Below are positions 1 through 8,731 of a stretch of DNA of 64,000 nt, piece after piece. The stretch covers positions 10,106,001 to 10,170,000 of the forward strand of contig NZ_RKQF01000001.1 in NCBI RefSeq assembly GCF_003814875.1, read 5' to 3'. The translations under genes and the position numbers were made by a program. This DNA comes from Streptomyces sp. Ag109_O5-1. Its GTDB lineage: Bacteria > Actinomycetota > Actinomycetes > Streptomycetales > Streptomycetaceae. A model generated the notes under the pieces. That model was not told where the DNA came from. It searched no databases and saw only the letters and a list, made by a program, of their open reading frames with translations. How positions within the stretch are numbered: the first letter of the stretch is position 1; every line of letters begins with the position of its first letter.

Positions 1-1487
1 TCTGGGTCGGCGAGCTGTACCTCGAACTCCACCGTGCCACCCTCACCAGCCAGGCGAAGACCAAACAGGGCAACCGGCGCAGCGAACACCTCCTGAGGGA
101 GGCCGAGCTGTGGGCGGCGACGGCTGCCGTGCGCGCCGGATTCCCCTACCCCTATGAGCAGTTGGACCGGATCTGGAAGACGGTCCTGCTCCACCAGTTC
201 CATGACATCCTGCCGGGCTCGTCGATCGCCTGGGTGCACCGGGAGGCGCGGGCCACGTACCAGCGGATCGCCGCCGAACTCGACGGGATCATCGACGCGG
301 CCCAGCGCGCACTGGCGGGCGAGGGCGACCGGCCGCTGCTGTTCAACGCGGCGCCGCACAGCCGGAACGGCGTGCCCGCCGGGGGTGCGGGGGAGGAGCG
401 GTCACCGGAAGGGGCGACGGTGTCGGAGCGGCCCGAGGGCGGGTACGTCCTCGACAACGGCCTCCTGCGCATCGGGATCGACGCCCGGGGCCTTGTCGTG
501 TCCGTTTTCGACCCGGCCGCCGACCGCGAGACCATCGCCCCCGGCACGGCCGGCAACCTGCTCCAGCTGCACCCGGACTTCCCCAACATGTGGGACGCCT
601 GGGACGTCGACGCCTTCTACCGCAACGCGGTCACCGACCTCACGGACACCGACGGACTGGCCCCCGGCGAGGACGGCCGGTCCGTCCGGATCGTACGGTC
701 CTTCGGCTCCTCCCGGGTCACCCAGGTGCTGTCCCTGCCGCCGGGGGAACGCCGGCTGCTGATCGACACGGAGGTCGACTGGCACGAGACGGAGAAGTTC
801 CTCAAGCTGGCCTTCCCCCTGGACCTGCACGCCGAACGGTACGCGTCCGAGACCCAGTTCGGTCACTTCCACCGCCCGACCCACACCAACACCTCCTGGG
901 AGGCGGCGAAGTTCGAGGCCTGCAACCACCGCTTCGTCCAACTGGGGGAACCGGGCTGGGGCGTGGCGGTGGTCAACGACTCCACGTACGGCCACGACGT
1001 GACCCGCAGTGTCCGGACCGACGGCGACCGGGGGACGACGACCACCGTGCGGGTCTCGCTGCTGAGGGCCCCGCGTTTCCCGGACCCCGAGACCGACCAG
1101 GGCATCCACCGCTTCCGGCACGCGCTGGTAGCGGGTGCCGGCATCGGCGACGCGGTACGCGAGGGCTGGCGGATCAACCTGCCCGAGCGGCGGGTCACCG
1201 GCGCCCACGAGGTCGCCCCACTGGTGACGGTCGACGACGACGCGGTCGTGGTCACGGCGGTGAAGCTGGCCGACGACGGCAGCGGGGACCTCGTGGTCCG
1301 GTTCCACGAGGCCCACGGCGGCCGGGCACGAGCCACCCTCACGGCGGGCTTCGCGGTCGCGGACGTCACGGTGACCGACCTCCTGGAGCGGCCGACGGAC
1401 ACCCCGGCGCCGGACCGGGCGGGCGACGCGGTGTCGCTGCGCCTGCGGCCGTTCGAGCTGGTGACCCTTCGGTTCCGGCGGGCCTGA
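1..1487 (+). CDS. alpha-mannosidase, glycoside hydrolase family 38 (C-terminal part, cut by window edge)
   Basis: The reading frame is open from base 3, so 494 codons of a protein normally about 1000 residues long are visible. The first residues, WVGELYLELHR, followed by a conserved KQGNRR segment, are typical of the GH38 middle domain. HQFHDILPGSS follows, then a long beta-rich C-terminal region as in GH38 enzymes. The family hydrolyses alpha-mannosidic linkages and is usually cytoplasmic in bacteria. The catalytic N-terminal domain lies outside the window. Its position just upstream of a sugar-uptake operon suggests glycan use (inference). No start codon can be assigned. Confidence 0.88.
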   Translation, partial: WVGELYLELHRATLTSQAKTKQGNRRSEHLLREAELWAATAAVRAGFPYPYEQLDRIWKTVLLHQFHDILPGSSIAWVHREARATYQRIAAELDGIIDAAQRALAGEGDRPLLFNAAPHSRNGVPAGGAGEERSPEGATVSERPEGGYVLDNGLLRIGIDARGLVVSVFDPAADRETIAPGTAGNLLQLHPDFPNMWDAWDVDAFYRNAVTDLTDTDGLAPGEDGRSVRIVRSFGSSRVTQVLSLPPGERRLLIDTEVDWHETEKFLKLAFPLDLHAERYASETQFGHFHRPTHTNTSWEAAKFEACNHRFVQLGEPGWGVAVVNDSTYGHDVTRSVRTDGDRGTTTTVRVSLLRAPRFPDPETDQGIHRFRHALVAGAGIGDAVREGWRINLPERRVTGAHEVAPLVTVDDDAVVVTAVKLADDGSGDLVVRFHEAHGGRARATLTAGFAVADVTVTDLLERPTDTPAPDRAGDAVSLRLRPFELVTLRFRRA

Positions 1488-1493
1488 GACGGC

Positions 1494-1536
1494 GGAGCGC
1501 ACGTCCGGCCGACCGGGTCCGCCGGGCGTGCGCTCC
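1494..1536 (+). terminator. inverted repeat after the mannosidase, likely terminator
   Basis: GGAGCGCACG (1494-1503) pairs perfectly with CGTGCGCTCC (1527-1536) six bases after the mannosidase stop. The loop is itself GC-rich and partly self-complementary. There is no T-run, as is common for Streptomyces terminators. Confidence 0.6.
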
Positions 1537-1574
1537 GAACCCGCTTCCACCCGCGCCGTCCGGCCCGCGATGAT

Positions 1575-2048
1575 GTGGCGATGACACGGAGAACCGTCGC
1601 CGACGAGTCCTGGGCCGCCGAGCCGGATCCCCTGCTGGCCCTCGCCCGACGGGAGTTGGGGTTCTACGCGAGGACCTGTGCCCGGGCCCGGCGGCTGCAC
1701 TACGGCACCGAGGTCGGTGCGCTCGGCACCACGTCGGTGACGGTGGTGGCCGCCGGACTGCACGCACCGGCCTGGCTGACCGCGCTGATCGCGGGCGGTG
1801 CCGTCTTCTTCACGGGGCTGCGGCAGCTGTTCGCCCCGGGGGCGCGCTGGGTGCTGGCCGCCCAGGCCCGGGAGACGCTGCGCCGCGCCGTCAACCGGTA
1901 TCTGCTCGTGCCCGAGCCGGACCGTGACGGGGCGGCCCGCCAGGCCCTCCGGTCGGTGATCGAGGAGGTCGGCGACAACGAGCTGCGCGAGTGGTCCGAG
2001 AGCCAGGGGCACAGGCCGGACCCGCCCGTACCCGCGGCCGGGGGCTGA
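1575..2048 (+). CDS. small membrane protein, DUF4231/SLATT-like
   Basis: 157 residues from GTG 1575; ATG 1581 is an equally possible start and neither has a clear ribosome-binding site. After a charged N-terminus with a conserved-looking RLHYGTE segment there are two hydrophobic stretches (about residues 50-70 and 73-90) separated by a short turn, then an Arg-rich helix. This two-TM hairpin plus amphipathic helix resembles DUF4231 and SLATT proteins, which are predicted small membrane proteins of uncertain function. It appears monocistronic, bounded by inverted repeats on both sides. The family assignment is by pattern only. Confidence 0.7.
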   Translation: MAMTRRTVADESWAAEPDPLLALARRELGFYARTCARARRLHYGTEVGALGTTSVTVVAAGLHAPAWLTALIAGGAVFFTGLRQLFAPGARWVLAAQARETLRRAVNRYLLVPEPDRDGAARQALRSVIEEVGDNELREWSESQGHRPDPPVPAAGG

Positions 2049-2074
2049 ACCGGCGCGCCGGTTCAGCCCCCGGC
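2037..2074. terminator. perfect 38-bp palindrome, bidirectional terminator
   Basis: Bases 2037-2055 are the exact reverse complement of 2056-2074 (19-bp arms, no loop). It overlaps the stop codon of the + strand gene and sits 3 bp from the stop of the - strand GntR gene, so it most likely terminates both convergent transcripts. Confidence 0.8.
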
Positions 2075-2076
2075 GC

Positions 2077-2784
2077 TCACGTCTGTCCGCCCAGCTGGGT
2101 CCGCAGCCACTGTTCCACCTCACCCACATGCGCGGCCGCCGCGGCCCTCGCCGCCTCCGGGTCCCGGGCGACGAGGGCCCGGTGGATGGCGGCGTGCTCG
2201 CGGCGCGTCCGTGCGAACGCCCCCTCCTCCTCGTACCCCCGCCACACCCGGGCCCGGAACGTCCGCGAGGACAGCCCCTCCAGGATCGCGGCCATCGTGT
2301 CGTTGCCCGCTGCGCCCGCGATCACCCGGTGGAACGCGAGATCGTGCGCGAGGATCTCCTCGGGATCGTCCGTCGCGTTCATGGCCGTCAGGTGCTTCTC
2401 CACCTCCGCCAGCTGGTCGGCCGTGATCCGCGCCGCGGCCAGCGCCGTCGCCGTCGACTCCAGGACCCGCCGTACCTCCAGCAGCTCCACCAGCCGCGGC
2501 CCGCGTGACAGATCGGCGACCACACCGAACGTCTCCAGCAGGTCACCCGCCTCCAGTTGGGTGACGTAGATACCGGAGCCGTGGCGGGCCTCCAGCACGC
2601 CCAGGACCGTCAGCGCGCGGATCGCCTCGCGCATGGAGCTGCGGGAGATGCCCAGCTGGACGGCGAGATCCCGTTCCGTCGGCAGCCGCTGGCCCGGCTC
2701 CAGCCGGCCCTCCGCGATCATCGCCTTGATCTGCTCGATGGCGCGCTGCGTCACCGTGCCCTTCTGCGGGGCCGTCTCGTCCAC
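2077..2784 (-). CDS. GntR-family transcriptional regulator, FadR subfamily (FCD domain)
   Basis: 235 residues from GTG 2784, chosen because GGAGG lies 6 nt upstream; an in-frame upstream extension to 2850 would run over the operator. The N-terminal winged helix has the GntR signature (EGRLEPGQRLPTERDLA, then LGISRSSMREAIRAL), and ARHGSGIYV ends the wing. The C-terminal half is a helical FCD effector domain with the D/H-rich metal or ligand residues HDLAFHR and HAAIHRAL. It is transcribed divergently from the sugar transporter and fucose-type catabolic operon, and a FadR-like operator lies 44 bp upstream. It is therefore most likely the repressor of that operon and possibly of itself, relieved by a pathway intermediate (inference). 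Confidence 0.92.
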   Translation of the reverse strand: MDETAPQKGTVTQRAIEQIKAMIAEGRLEPGQRLPTERDLAVQLGISRSSMREAIRALTVLGVLEARHGSGIYVTQLEAGDLLETFGVVADLSRGPRLVELLEVRRVLESTATALAAARITADQLAEVEKHLTAMNATDDPEEILAHDLAFHRVIAGAAGNDTMAAILEGLSSRTFRARVWRGYEEEGAFARTRREHAAIHRALVARDPEAARAAAAAHVGEVEQWLRTQLGGQT

Positions 2785-2827
2785 ACCGTTCCTCCTGTCG
2801 CCCGTGAGCCGCAGTCTAATCAGCAAG

Positions 2828-2840
2828 GTGGTCGGACCAC
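2828..2840. promoter_or_regulatory. probable GntR/FadR-type operator
   Basis: GTGGTC-G-GACCAC is a perfect 13-bp palindrome. Its core TGGTCGGACCA fits the FadR-subfamily consensus TGGTCNGACCA (TNGTNNNACNA). It lies between the divergent GntR gene and the transporter operon. Confidence 0.7.
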
Positions 2841-2889
2841 TACGGCTCATTCGACGGTTCTTCGACGGAAAATTGCGGTCCGCAGGGTG

Positions 2890-2918
2890 TTGAAGGCGTC
2901 GAGTGGTCTGATAAGTAT
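2890..2918 (+). promoter_or_regulatory. possible promoter of the sugar/fucose operon with a second, degenerate operator
   Basis: TTGAAG (2890-2895) and a -10-like TAAGTAT (2912-2918) are separated by 16 nt and point into the binding-protein gene. TGGTCTGATAA (2904-2914), matching 8 of the 10 specified bases of the FadR consensus TGGTCNGACCA, sits between or over these boxes. That placement would suit repression. Box assignment is by eye. Confidence 0.4.
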
Positions 2919-2958
2919 GCCGTCATCTGCTCGAACACGCTCGATGAGGAGCTGCCAG

Positions 2959-4029
2959 ATGCCCGGCAGAACACTGAGGAAGCGGAACAGGTCCCGGATC
3001 ATCGGCGCGACGGCCCTGGCCGTCGGTGCCTCGCTCATGCTGGCCGCGTGCGGCAGCACCAAGGACACCGGCAGCGGCAGCGCGGGGGGCGGCGGCACCG
3101 GCAAGGTCGGGGTGGTCCTGCCCCTGCTGACCTCGCCGTTCTGGCAGTCGTACAACGACTACGTGCCCAAGATGGCGAAGTCCGAGGGTGTCGACGCGCT
3201 GAAGACGGTCAACTCCAACAGCGACCCCTCGCAGCAGATCACCGACATCAACAACGAGCTCAACCAGGGCGTGAAGGGCCTCGTCGTCGCGCCCCTGGAC
3301 AGCGCCGCCATCGAGGCGGGCCTCGACCAGGCCGAACGCAAGGGCGTGCCGGTGGTCGCCGTCGACGTGGCCCCCGACAAGGGCAAGGTAGCCATGGTCG
3401 TACGCGCCGACAACGTCGCCTACGGCGAGAAGGCCTGCGATTACCTCGGCCAGCACGTCACCAGCGGCAAGGTCGTGCAGATCATGGGCGACCTCGCCTC
3501 GGTCAACGGCCGCGACCGCTCGGAGGCGTTCCGCTCCTGCGTGAAGAAGAAGTACCCGAAGCTCAAGGTCCTGGAGATCCCCGCCAAGTGGGAGTCCGAC
3601 ACCGCCGCCTCCCAGCTGGGCACCCTGCTCAACGCCAACCCCGACATCAAGGGCATCTACATGCAGGCCGGCGGTGTCTACCTCGCCCCGACCCTGCAGA
3701 CCCTGAAGTCCAAGGGCATGCTCAAGACCGCCGGGCAGAGCGGGCACATAGTGATCGTCTCCAACGACGGCATCCCGCAGGAGTTCGACGCCATCCGCAA
3801 GGGCGAGATCGACGCGACCGTCTCCCAGCCCGCCGACGCCTACGCCAAGTACGGCATGTACTACATCAAGGCGGCGATGGAGGGGAAGACGTTCAAGCCG
3901 GGTCCGACCGACCACGACTCCACGATCGTCAAGCTGTCCAGCGGGATCCTGGAGGACCAGCTGCCCGCGCCCCTGGTCACCAAGGACAACGTGGACGACC
4001 CGAAGCTGTGGGGCAACACGGTCAAATGA
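2959..4029 (+). CDS. sugar ABC transporter substrate-binding lipoprotein
   Basis: 356 residues from ATG 2959, with GAGGAG 8 nt upstream; the open frame extends further 5' but without a signal peptide at its start. The N-terminus is Arg/Lys-rich, followed by a hydrophobic stretch ending in the lipobox LAAC, so the mature protein is a membrane-tethered lipoprotein. The rest is a type-1 periplasmic binding fold of the ribose/xylose (Peripla_BP_4) type: VGVVLPLLTSPFW, then LVVAPLDSAAI, VPVVAVD and IVSNDGIPQEF. It is the first gene of an eight-gene operon. Neighbouring fucose-type enzymes suggest L-fucose or a related sugar as ligand (inference). Confidence 0.92.
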   Translation: MPGRTLRKRNRSRIIGATALAVGASLMLAACGSTKDTGSGSAGGGGTGKVGVVLPLLTSPFWQSYNDYVPKMAKSEGVDALKTVNSNSDPSQQITDINNELNQGVKGLVVAPLDSAAIEAGLDQAERKGVPVVAVDVAPDKGKVAMVVRADNVAYGEKACDYLGQHVTSGKVVQIMGDLASVNGRDRSEAFRSCVKKKYPKLKVLEIPAKWESDTAASQLGTLLNANPDIKGIYMQAGGVYLAPTLQTLKSKGMLKTAGQSGHIVIVSNDGIPQEFDAIRKGEIDATVSQPADAYAKYGMYYIKAAMEGKTFKPGPTDHDSTIVKLSSGILEDQLPAPLVTKDNVDDPKLWGNTVK

Positions 4030-5540
4030 TCACGCCACTTGTTGAGGCCCGGGACGTCGTCAAGCGGTACGGCCCCACCGTCGCCCTCGCCGACGGCCGG
4101 CTCACCGTCCTGCCCGGCGAGTCCCACGCCCTCGTCGGCCGTAACGGCGCCGGCAAGTCCACCCTGGTCAACGTCCTCACCGGCCTCCAGGCCCCGGACG
4201 AGGGCACGGTCCGCTTCGACGGCGAACCCGCGCCCCCGCTCGCCGACCGGGACGCCTGGCGGCGCAAGGTCGCCTGCGTCTATCAAAAACCCACGGTCGT
4301 ACCGGAGTTGACGGTCGCCGAGAACCTGTTCATCAACCGGCAGCCGCTGCAACGGGGGTTCATCAGCTGGCGGCGACTCCACAAGGAGGCCGCCGCGCTG
4401 CTCGACACCTGGGACGTGCACGTCGACCCCGAGGCGCGCACCGCCGACCTCAAGGTCGAGGACCGCCAGATGGTCGAGATCGCCCGCGCGTTGAGCTTCG
4501 GCGCCCGGTTCATCGTCCTCGACGAGCCGACCGCCCAGCTCGACAACCGGGAGATCGAGCGGCTGTTCAGCCGGATCCGGGCCCTCCAGGGCTCGGGTGT
4601 GACCTTCCTGTTCATCTCGCACCACCTCCAGGAGGTCTACGAGGTCTGCCAGACCGTCACCGTGCTCCGCGACGCCCGCTGGATCACCACCGCCCCCGTC
4701 GCCGACCTGCCCAGGCCCGCCCTGGTGGAGGCGATGGCGGGGGAGGCCGTCACCGGGAGCGCCCAGCAGGCGCGGGACGCGGTTCCCGGGGACGCGCCCG
4801 TCGTCCTCGACGTACAGGGGCTGAGTTCCGAGTCGTACGACCACATCGACCTCACCGTCCGCGGCGGCGAGGTGGTCGGGCTCGCCGGCACCAGCGGCAG
4901 CGGCAAGATCGAACTCGCCGAGACCGTCGCGGGGTTGCGCACCCCGACCGGCGGTACGGCCCGAGTACAGGAGAAACCGCTCCCGTTCGGCGATGTACGG
5001 GCCGTGCTGAAAGCCGGCGTCGGCTTCGTGCCCCGTGACCGGCACGACCAGGGGCTGGTCTCCGGCATGAGCATCGGCGACAACGCCACCATGACCGTGC
5101 TCGACCGGCTCGGCCGCCGCGGGTTCGTCGGCACCGACCGCAAGCGCCGCTTCGCCACCGGGCTGATCGAACGCCTCGACATCCACGCCGAGGGCCCCGA
5201 GCAGCCCGTCTCCGACCTGTCCGGCGGCAACGCGCAGAAGGTCGTCATGGCCCGCGCCCTGGCCTCCGACCCCCGGCTCCTGGTCCTGGTCAACCCCACC
5301 GCGGGCGTCGACGTGAAGTCCAAGGAGTCCCTGCTGGCCCGTGTGGACAGCGCCCGCGAGGACGGCACCGCCGTACTGGTCGTCTCCGACGAACTCGACG
5401 ACCTGCGCCGCTGCGACCGCGTCCTCGTCCTCTTCCACGGCCGGATCGTCGCCGAACACCCGGCCGGCTGGCACGACCACGAGCTGATCGCCTCCATAGA
5501 AGGAGTGGACTCCATGCCCGAAGGAGTGGACCATGGCTGA
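4026..5540 (+). CDS. sugar ABC transporter ATP-binding protein (two fused nucleotide-binding domains)
   Basis: 504 residues; ATG 4026 overlaps the previous stop (ATGA), suggesting translational coupling. The first NBD has Walker A GRNGAGKST, Walker B FIVLDEPTA and the H-loop ISHHLQEV. The second NBD has a degenerate Walker A, GTSGSGKIE, with a canonical signature LSGGNAQK. This is the RbsA/MglA/XylG architecture, where the C-terminal site is often catalytically weak. It energises the permease encoded next, in the cytoplasm at the membrane. A duplicated GGAGTGGA stretch near the 3' end supplies the ribosome-binding site for the following gene. Confidence 0.95.
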   Translation: MITPLVEARDVVKRYGPTVALADGRLTVLPGESHALVGRNGAGKSTLVNVLTGLQAPDEGTVRFDGEPAPPLADRDAWRRKVACVYQKPTVVPELTVAENLFINRQPLQRGFISWRRLHKEAAALLDTWDVHVDPEARTADLKVEDRQMVEIARALSFGARFIVLDEPTAQLDNREIERLFSRIRALQGSGVTFLFISHHLQEVYEVCQTVTVLRDARWITTAPVADLPRPALVEAMAGEAVTGSAQQARDAVPGDAPVVLDVQGLSSESYDHIDLTVRGGEVVGLAGTSGSGKIELAETVAGLRTPTGGTARVQEKPLPFGDVRAVLKAGVGFVPRDRHDQGLVSGMSIGDNATMTVLDRLGRRGFVGTDRKRRFATGLIERLDIHAEGPEQPVSDLSGGNAQKVVMARALASDPRLLVLVNPTAGVDVKSKESLLARVDSAREDGTAVLVVSDELDDLRRCDRVLVLFHGRIVAEHPAGWHDHELIASIEGVDSMPEGVDHG

Positions 5541-6558
5541 GACCAAGGCCCCGCCGATCACCCCGGTGCGCTCCCCGGACACGCGCGCGGCCCGTACCGT
5601 CATTCTCCGCCGGGCCCGTGAACTCGCCCTCGTCCCGGCCCTGTTGCTGCTGATGGTGCTCGGTGCGGTGGTCAACGACTCCTTCCTCACCGAGCGCAAC
5701 CTGATCTCCATCCTCGGCGCCTCCGCCGCCCTCGCGATGGTGGTGCTCGCCGAGTCGCTGGTGCTGATCACCGGCAAGTTCGACCTCTCCCTGGAGTCGG
5801 TCGTCGGTATCGCGCCCGCCGTCGGCGCCCTCCTCGTGCTGCCGTCGGCCGAATCCGGCTGGGGCACCGGGTTCCCCGCCGCCCTCGCGATGGTGGCGAT
5901 CCTCGTCGTCGGCGGGGCGGTCGGTGCCTTCAACGGCATCCTGGTCGTCAAGTTCAAGCTCAACGCGTTCATCGTGACGCTGGCGATGCTGATCGTGCTG
6001 CGCGGTGTGCTGGTCGGCGCGACCAAGGGCAAGACCCTGTTCGGGATGCCCGACAGCTTCTTCACCCTGGCCACCACCACCTTCCTCAACGTCCCCCTCT
6101 CGGTGTGGCTCGCGGCGGTCTCCTTCGCGGTCGCCGGACTGGTGCTGAAGTACCACCGCGTCGGGCGCGCCCTGTACGCCATCGGCGGCAACGCCGACGC
6201 GGCCCGCGCCGCCGGCATCCGCGTGGACCGCGTGATGCTCGGGGTGTTCGTCGTGGCAGGCGTTCTCGCCTCGGTCGGCGGGATCATGCAGACCGGTTAC
6301 GTGGGTGCGATCAGCGCCAACCAGGGCAACAACATGATCTTCACGGTGTTCGCGGCGGCGGTGATCGGCGGCATCAGCCTGGACGGCGGCAAGGGCACCA
6401 TGTTCGGCGCCCTGACCGGCGTACTCCTTCTGGGTGTCGTACAGAACCTGCTCACCCTGGCGCAGGTGCCGTCGTTCTGGATCCAGGCCATCTACGGCGG
6501 CATCATCCTCGTCGCCCTCATGATCGCCCGTGTCACCACGGGAAGGGCGCAGGACTGA
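5533..6558 (+). CDS. sugar ABC transporter permease (RbsC-like)
   Basis: 341 residues, overlapping the ATPase gene by 8 nt, with GAAGGAGTGG just upstream of ATG 5533. There are about 8-10 hydrophobic segments and the conserved cytoplasmic loop [16 protein letters not shown], typical of BPD_transp_2 permeases of the ribose/xylose class (compare GGNEEAARLSGI in relatives). A second conserved segment, [16 protein letters not shown], is also present. It forms the membrane channel with the double ATPase and the binding lipoprotein; one permease gene implies a homodimer. Confidence 0.94.
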   Translation: MAETKAPPITPVRSPDTRAARTVILRRARELALVPALLLLMVLGAVVNDSFLTERNLISILGASAALAMVVLAESLVLITGKFDLSLESVVGIAPAVGALLVLPSAESGWGTGFPAALAMVAILVVGGAVGAFNGILVVKFKLNAFIVTLAMLIVLRGVLVGATKGKTLFGMPDSFFTLATTTFLNVPLSVWLAAVSFAVAGLVLKYHRVGRALYAIGGNADAARAAGIRVDRVMLGVFVVAGVLASVGGIMQTGYVGAISANQGNNMIFTVFAAAVIGGISLDGGKGTMFGALTGVLLLGVVQNLLTLAQVPSFWIQAIYGGIILVALMIARVTTGRAQD

Positions 6559-6629
6559 CCGACGGCGGCACGCCGGCCGCCGACGCGAGCCACCCGCGTC
6601 CCGCACTCCCCCCGACGGAAAGGCAATCC

Positions 6630-7979
6630 GTGTCCCCGAGCCCCGGCCCCTCGTACCGCGTCTCCGCGCTCGAGACCTACGACATCCGCTTCCCCACCTC
6701 GCGCGAGCTCGACGGCTCCGACGCGATGAACCCGGACCCCGACTACTCGGCCGCCTATGTCGTGCTGCGCACCGACGCGGGCGACGGACACGAGGGGCAC
6801 GGGTTCACGTTCACCATCGGGCGGGGCAACGACGTCCAGGTCGCCGCGATCGACGCGCTGCGGACCCACGTGCTCGGCCGACCGGTGGACGAGATCTGCG
6901 ACGACCCCGGATCCCTCTACCGGGACCTGATCGGCGACAGCCAGCTGCGCTGGCTCGGCCCCGAGAAGGGCGTGATGCACATGGCGATCGGCGCGGTGAT
7001 CAACGCCGTCTGGGATCTCGCCGCCCGCCGCGCCGGAAAGCCGCTGTGGCAGCTGCTCGCCGACGCCGAGCCCGAGTGGATCGTCCGTCAGATCGACTTC
7101 CGCTACCTCACCGACGCCCTCACCCCCGAGGAGGCCCTCGCCCTCCTGCGCCGGGGCCGCGAAGGCGCGGACGAGCGCCGGGCCCGCCTCCTGGAGCGCG
7201 GCTTCCCCGCCTACACCACCTCCGCCGGCTGGCTCGGCTACGACGACGAGAAGCTCACCCGGCTCGCCGCAGAGGCGGTCGCCGGCGGCTTCGGGCAGAT
7301 CAAGCTGAAGGTCGGCGCCGACCTGGACGACGACATCCGGCGCTGCCGGGTCGCCCGCTCGGTCGTCGGCCCGGACATCCGGATGGCCATCGACGCCAAC
7401 CAGCGCTGGGACGTCGACGAGGCGATCCGCTGGACCAGGGCCCTCGCCGAGTTCGACCCGTACTGGATCGAGGAGCCCACCAGCCCCGACGACATCCTCG
7501 GGCACGCGGCGATCCGCCGCGCGGTCGCCCCGGTCAAGGTCGCCACCGGCGAACACGTCCAGAACCGGATCGTCTTCAAGCAGCTGCTCCAGGCCGGCGC
7601 CCTCGACATCGTCCAGATCGACGCGGCCCGGGTCGGCGGCGTCAACGAGAACCTCGCCATCCTGCTGCTCGCCGCCAAGTTCGGCGTCCCGGTCTGCCCG
7701 CACGCCGGCGGGGTCGGCCTGTGCGAACTCGTTCAGCACCTCTCGATGTTCGACTACCTCGCGGTCGCCGGCACCACCGACGACCGGGTCATCGAGTACG
7801 TCGACCATCTGCACGACCACTTCCTCGACCCGGTGGTGATCAGGGAAGGTCACTACACGGCACCCACCGCACCGGGCTTCTCGGCCGCCATGCGACCGGA
7901 GGCCGTCGCGGAGTACACCTATCCGGGCGGCACCTTCTGGGCCGCCGACGCGGAAACGCAGAAGGGACAGGCGGCATGA
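6630..7979 (+). CDS. fucD: L-fuconate dehydratase (enolase superfamily)
   Basis: 449 residues from GTG 6630, with GGAAAGG 6 nt upstream; 71 nt separate it from the permease. Enolase-superfamily residues of the mandelate-racemase group are visible: catalytic KLK in GQIKLKVG, metal ligands in [20 protein letters not shown] and ATGEHVQNR, and the general-base His in CPHAGGVGL. The long N-terminal capping region ([32 protein letters not shown]) is characteristic of L-fuconate dehydratases, which convert L-fuconate to 2-keto-3-deoxy-L-fuconate. Length matches the family (about 440). The neighbouring lactonase, mutarotase and dehydrogenases support this. Galactonate- or rhamnonate-type activity is less likely. 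Confidence 0.88.
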   Translation: MSPSPGPSYRVSALETYDIRFPTSRELDGSDAMNPDPDYSAAYVVLRTDAGDGHEGHGFTFTIGRGNDVQVAAIDALRTHVLGRPVDEICDDPGSLYRDLIGDSQLRWLGPEKGVMHMAIGAVINAVWDLAARRAGKPLWQLLADAEPEWIVRQIDFRYLTDALTPEEALALLRRGREGADERRARLLERGFPAYTTSAGWLGYDDEKLTRLAAEAVAGGFGQIKLKVGADLDDDIRRCRVARSVVGPDIRMAIDANQRWDVDEAIRWTRALAEFDPYWIEEPTSPDDILGHAAIRRAVAPVKVATGEHVQNRIVFKQLLQAGALDIVQIDAARVGGVNENLAILLLAAKFGVPVCPHAGGVGLCELVQHLSMFDYLAVAGTTDDRVIEYVDHLHDHFLDPVVIREGHYTAPTAPGFSAAMRPEAVAEYTYPGGTFWAADAETQKGQAA

Positions 7980-8731
7980 CCGACTTCGAGGGTCTCAAGG
8001 CCCTGGTCACCGGCGGGGCCTCCGGGATCGGCCGGGCCACGGCCGAACTCCTCGCCGAGCGCGGCGCCCAGGTGGCCGTCCTCGACCTCGACCCGTCCTC
8101 CGTCGAGAAACCCCTCCTCGGCTTCCGGGCCGACGTCACCGACGACGCCTCCGTGCGTACGGCCGTGGAGAGCGCGGTCGAGGCGCTCGGCGGCCTCGAC
8201 GTCCTCGTCAACAACGCGGGCATCGGCGCCCAGGGTACGGTCGAGGACAACGACGACGACGAATGGCACCGCGTCTACGACGTCAACGTCCTCGGCATGG
8301 TCCGCGCCACCCGCGCCGCCCTCCCGCACCTGCGCCGCTCGGAGCACGCGGCCATCGTCAACACCTGCTCCATCGCCGCCACCGCCGGACTGCCCCAACG
8401 CGCCCTGTACAGCGCCACCAAGGGCGCGGTGTACTCCCTCACCCTGGCCATGGCCGCCGACCACGTCCGCGAGGGCGTCCGGGTCAACTGCGTCAACCCC
8501 GGCACGGTGGACACCCCGTGGATCGGCCGCCTCCTCGGCAAGGCCGCCGACCCGGTCGCCGAACGCGCCGCCCTGGAGGCCCGCCAGCCCACCGGCCGCC
8601 TGGTCTCCGCCCCCGAAGTCGCCCTCGCCATCGCCTACTTGGCGAGCCCGCTGTCCGGCGCCACCACCGGCACCTCCCTTGCGGTCGACGGCGGCACGCA
8701 GGGCCTGCGACTGCGTCCGGTGGGACAGTGA
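7976..8731 (+). CDS. SDR-family dehydrogenase, probably 2-keto-3-deoxy-L-fuconate dehydrogenase
   Basis: 251 residues; ATG 7976 overlaps the dehydratase stop by 4 nt. Classical short-chain dehydrogenase: TGGASGIG at residues 12-19 binds NAD(P), NNAG follows, catalytic Ser and YSATK supply the Ser-Tyr-Lys centre, and PGTVDTPW closes the cofactor site. In the known Xanthomonas-type pathway an SDR oxidises 2-keto-3-deoxy-L-fuconate to the 2,4-diketo compound. Position directly after the dehydratase favours that role. It could alternatively be the L-fucose dehydrogenase, with the aldo-keto reductase doing another step. Confidence 0.88.
   Translation: MTDFEGLKALVTGGASGIGRATAELLAERGAQVAVLDLDPSSVEKPLLGFRADVTDDASVRTAVESAVEALGGLDVLVNNAGIGAQGTVEDNDDDEWHRVYDVNVLGMVRATRAALPHLRRSEHAAIVNTCSIAATAGLPQRALYSATKGAVYSLTLAMAADHVREGVRVNCVNPGTVDTPWIGRLLGKAADPVAERAALEARQPTGRLVSAPEVALAIAYLASPLSGATTGTSLAVDGGTQGLRLRPVGQ

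Noticed and set aside
402-2129. Long - strand open frame (575 codons) opposite the mannosidase and DUF4231 genes
   Set aside because: It is a composition shadow: no ribosome site, no domain, and it runs across two unrelated + strand genes.
3861-6287. Long - strand open frame opposite the ABC transporter genes
   Set aside because: The + strand carries complete Walker, signature and permease motifs; the antisense product is low-complexity and without recognisable family features.
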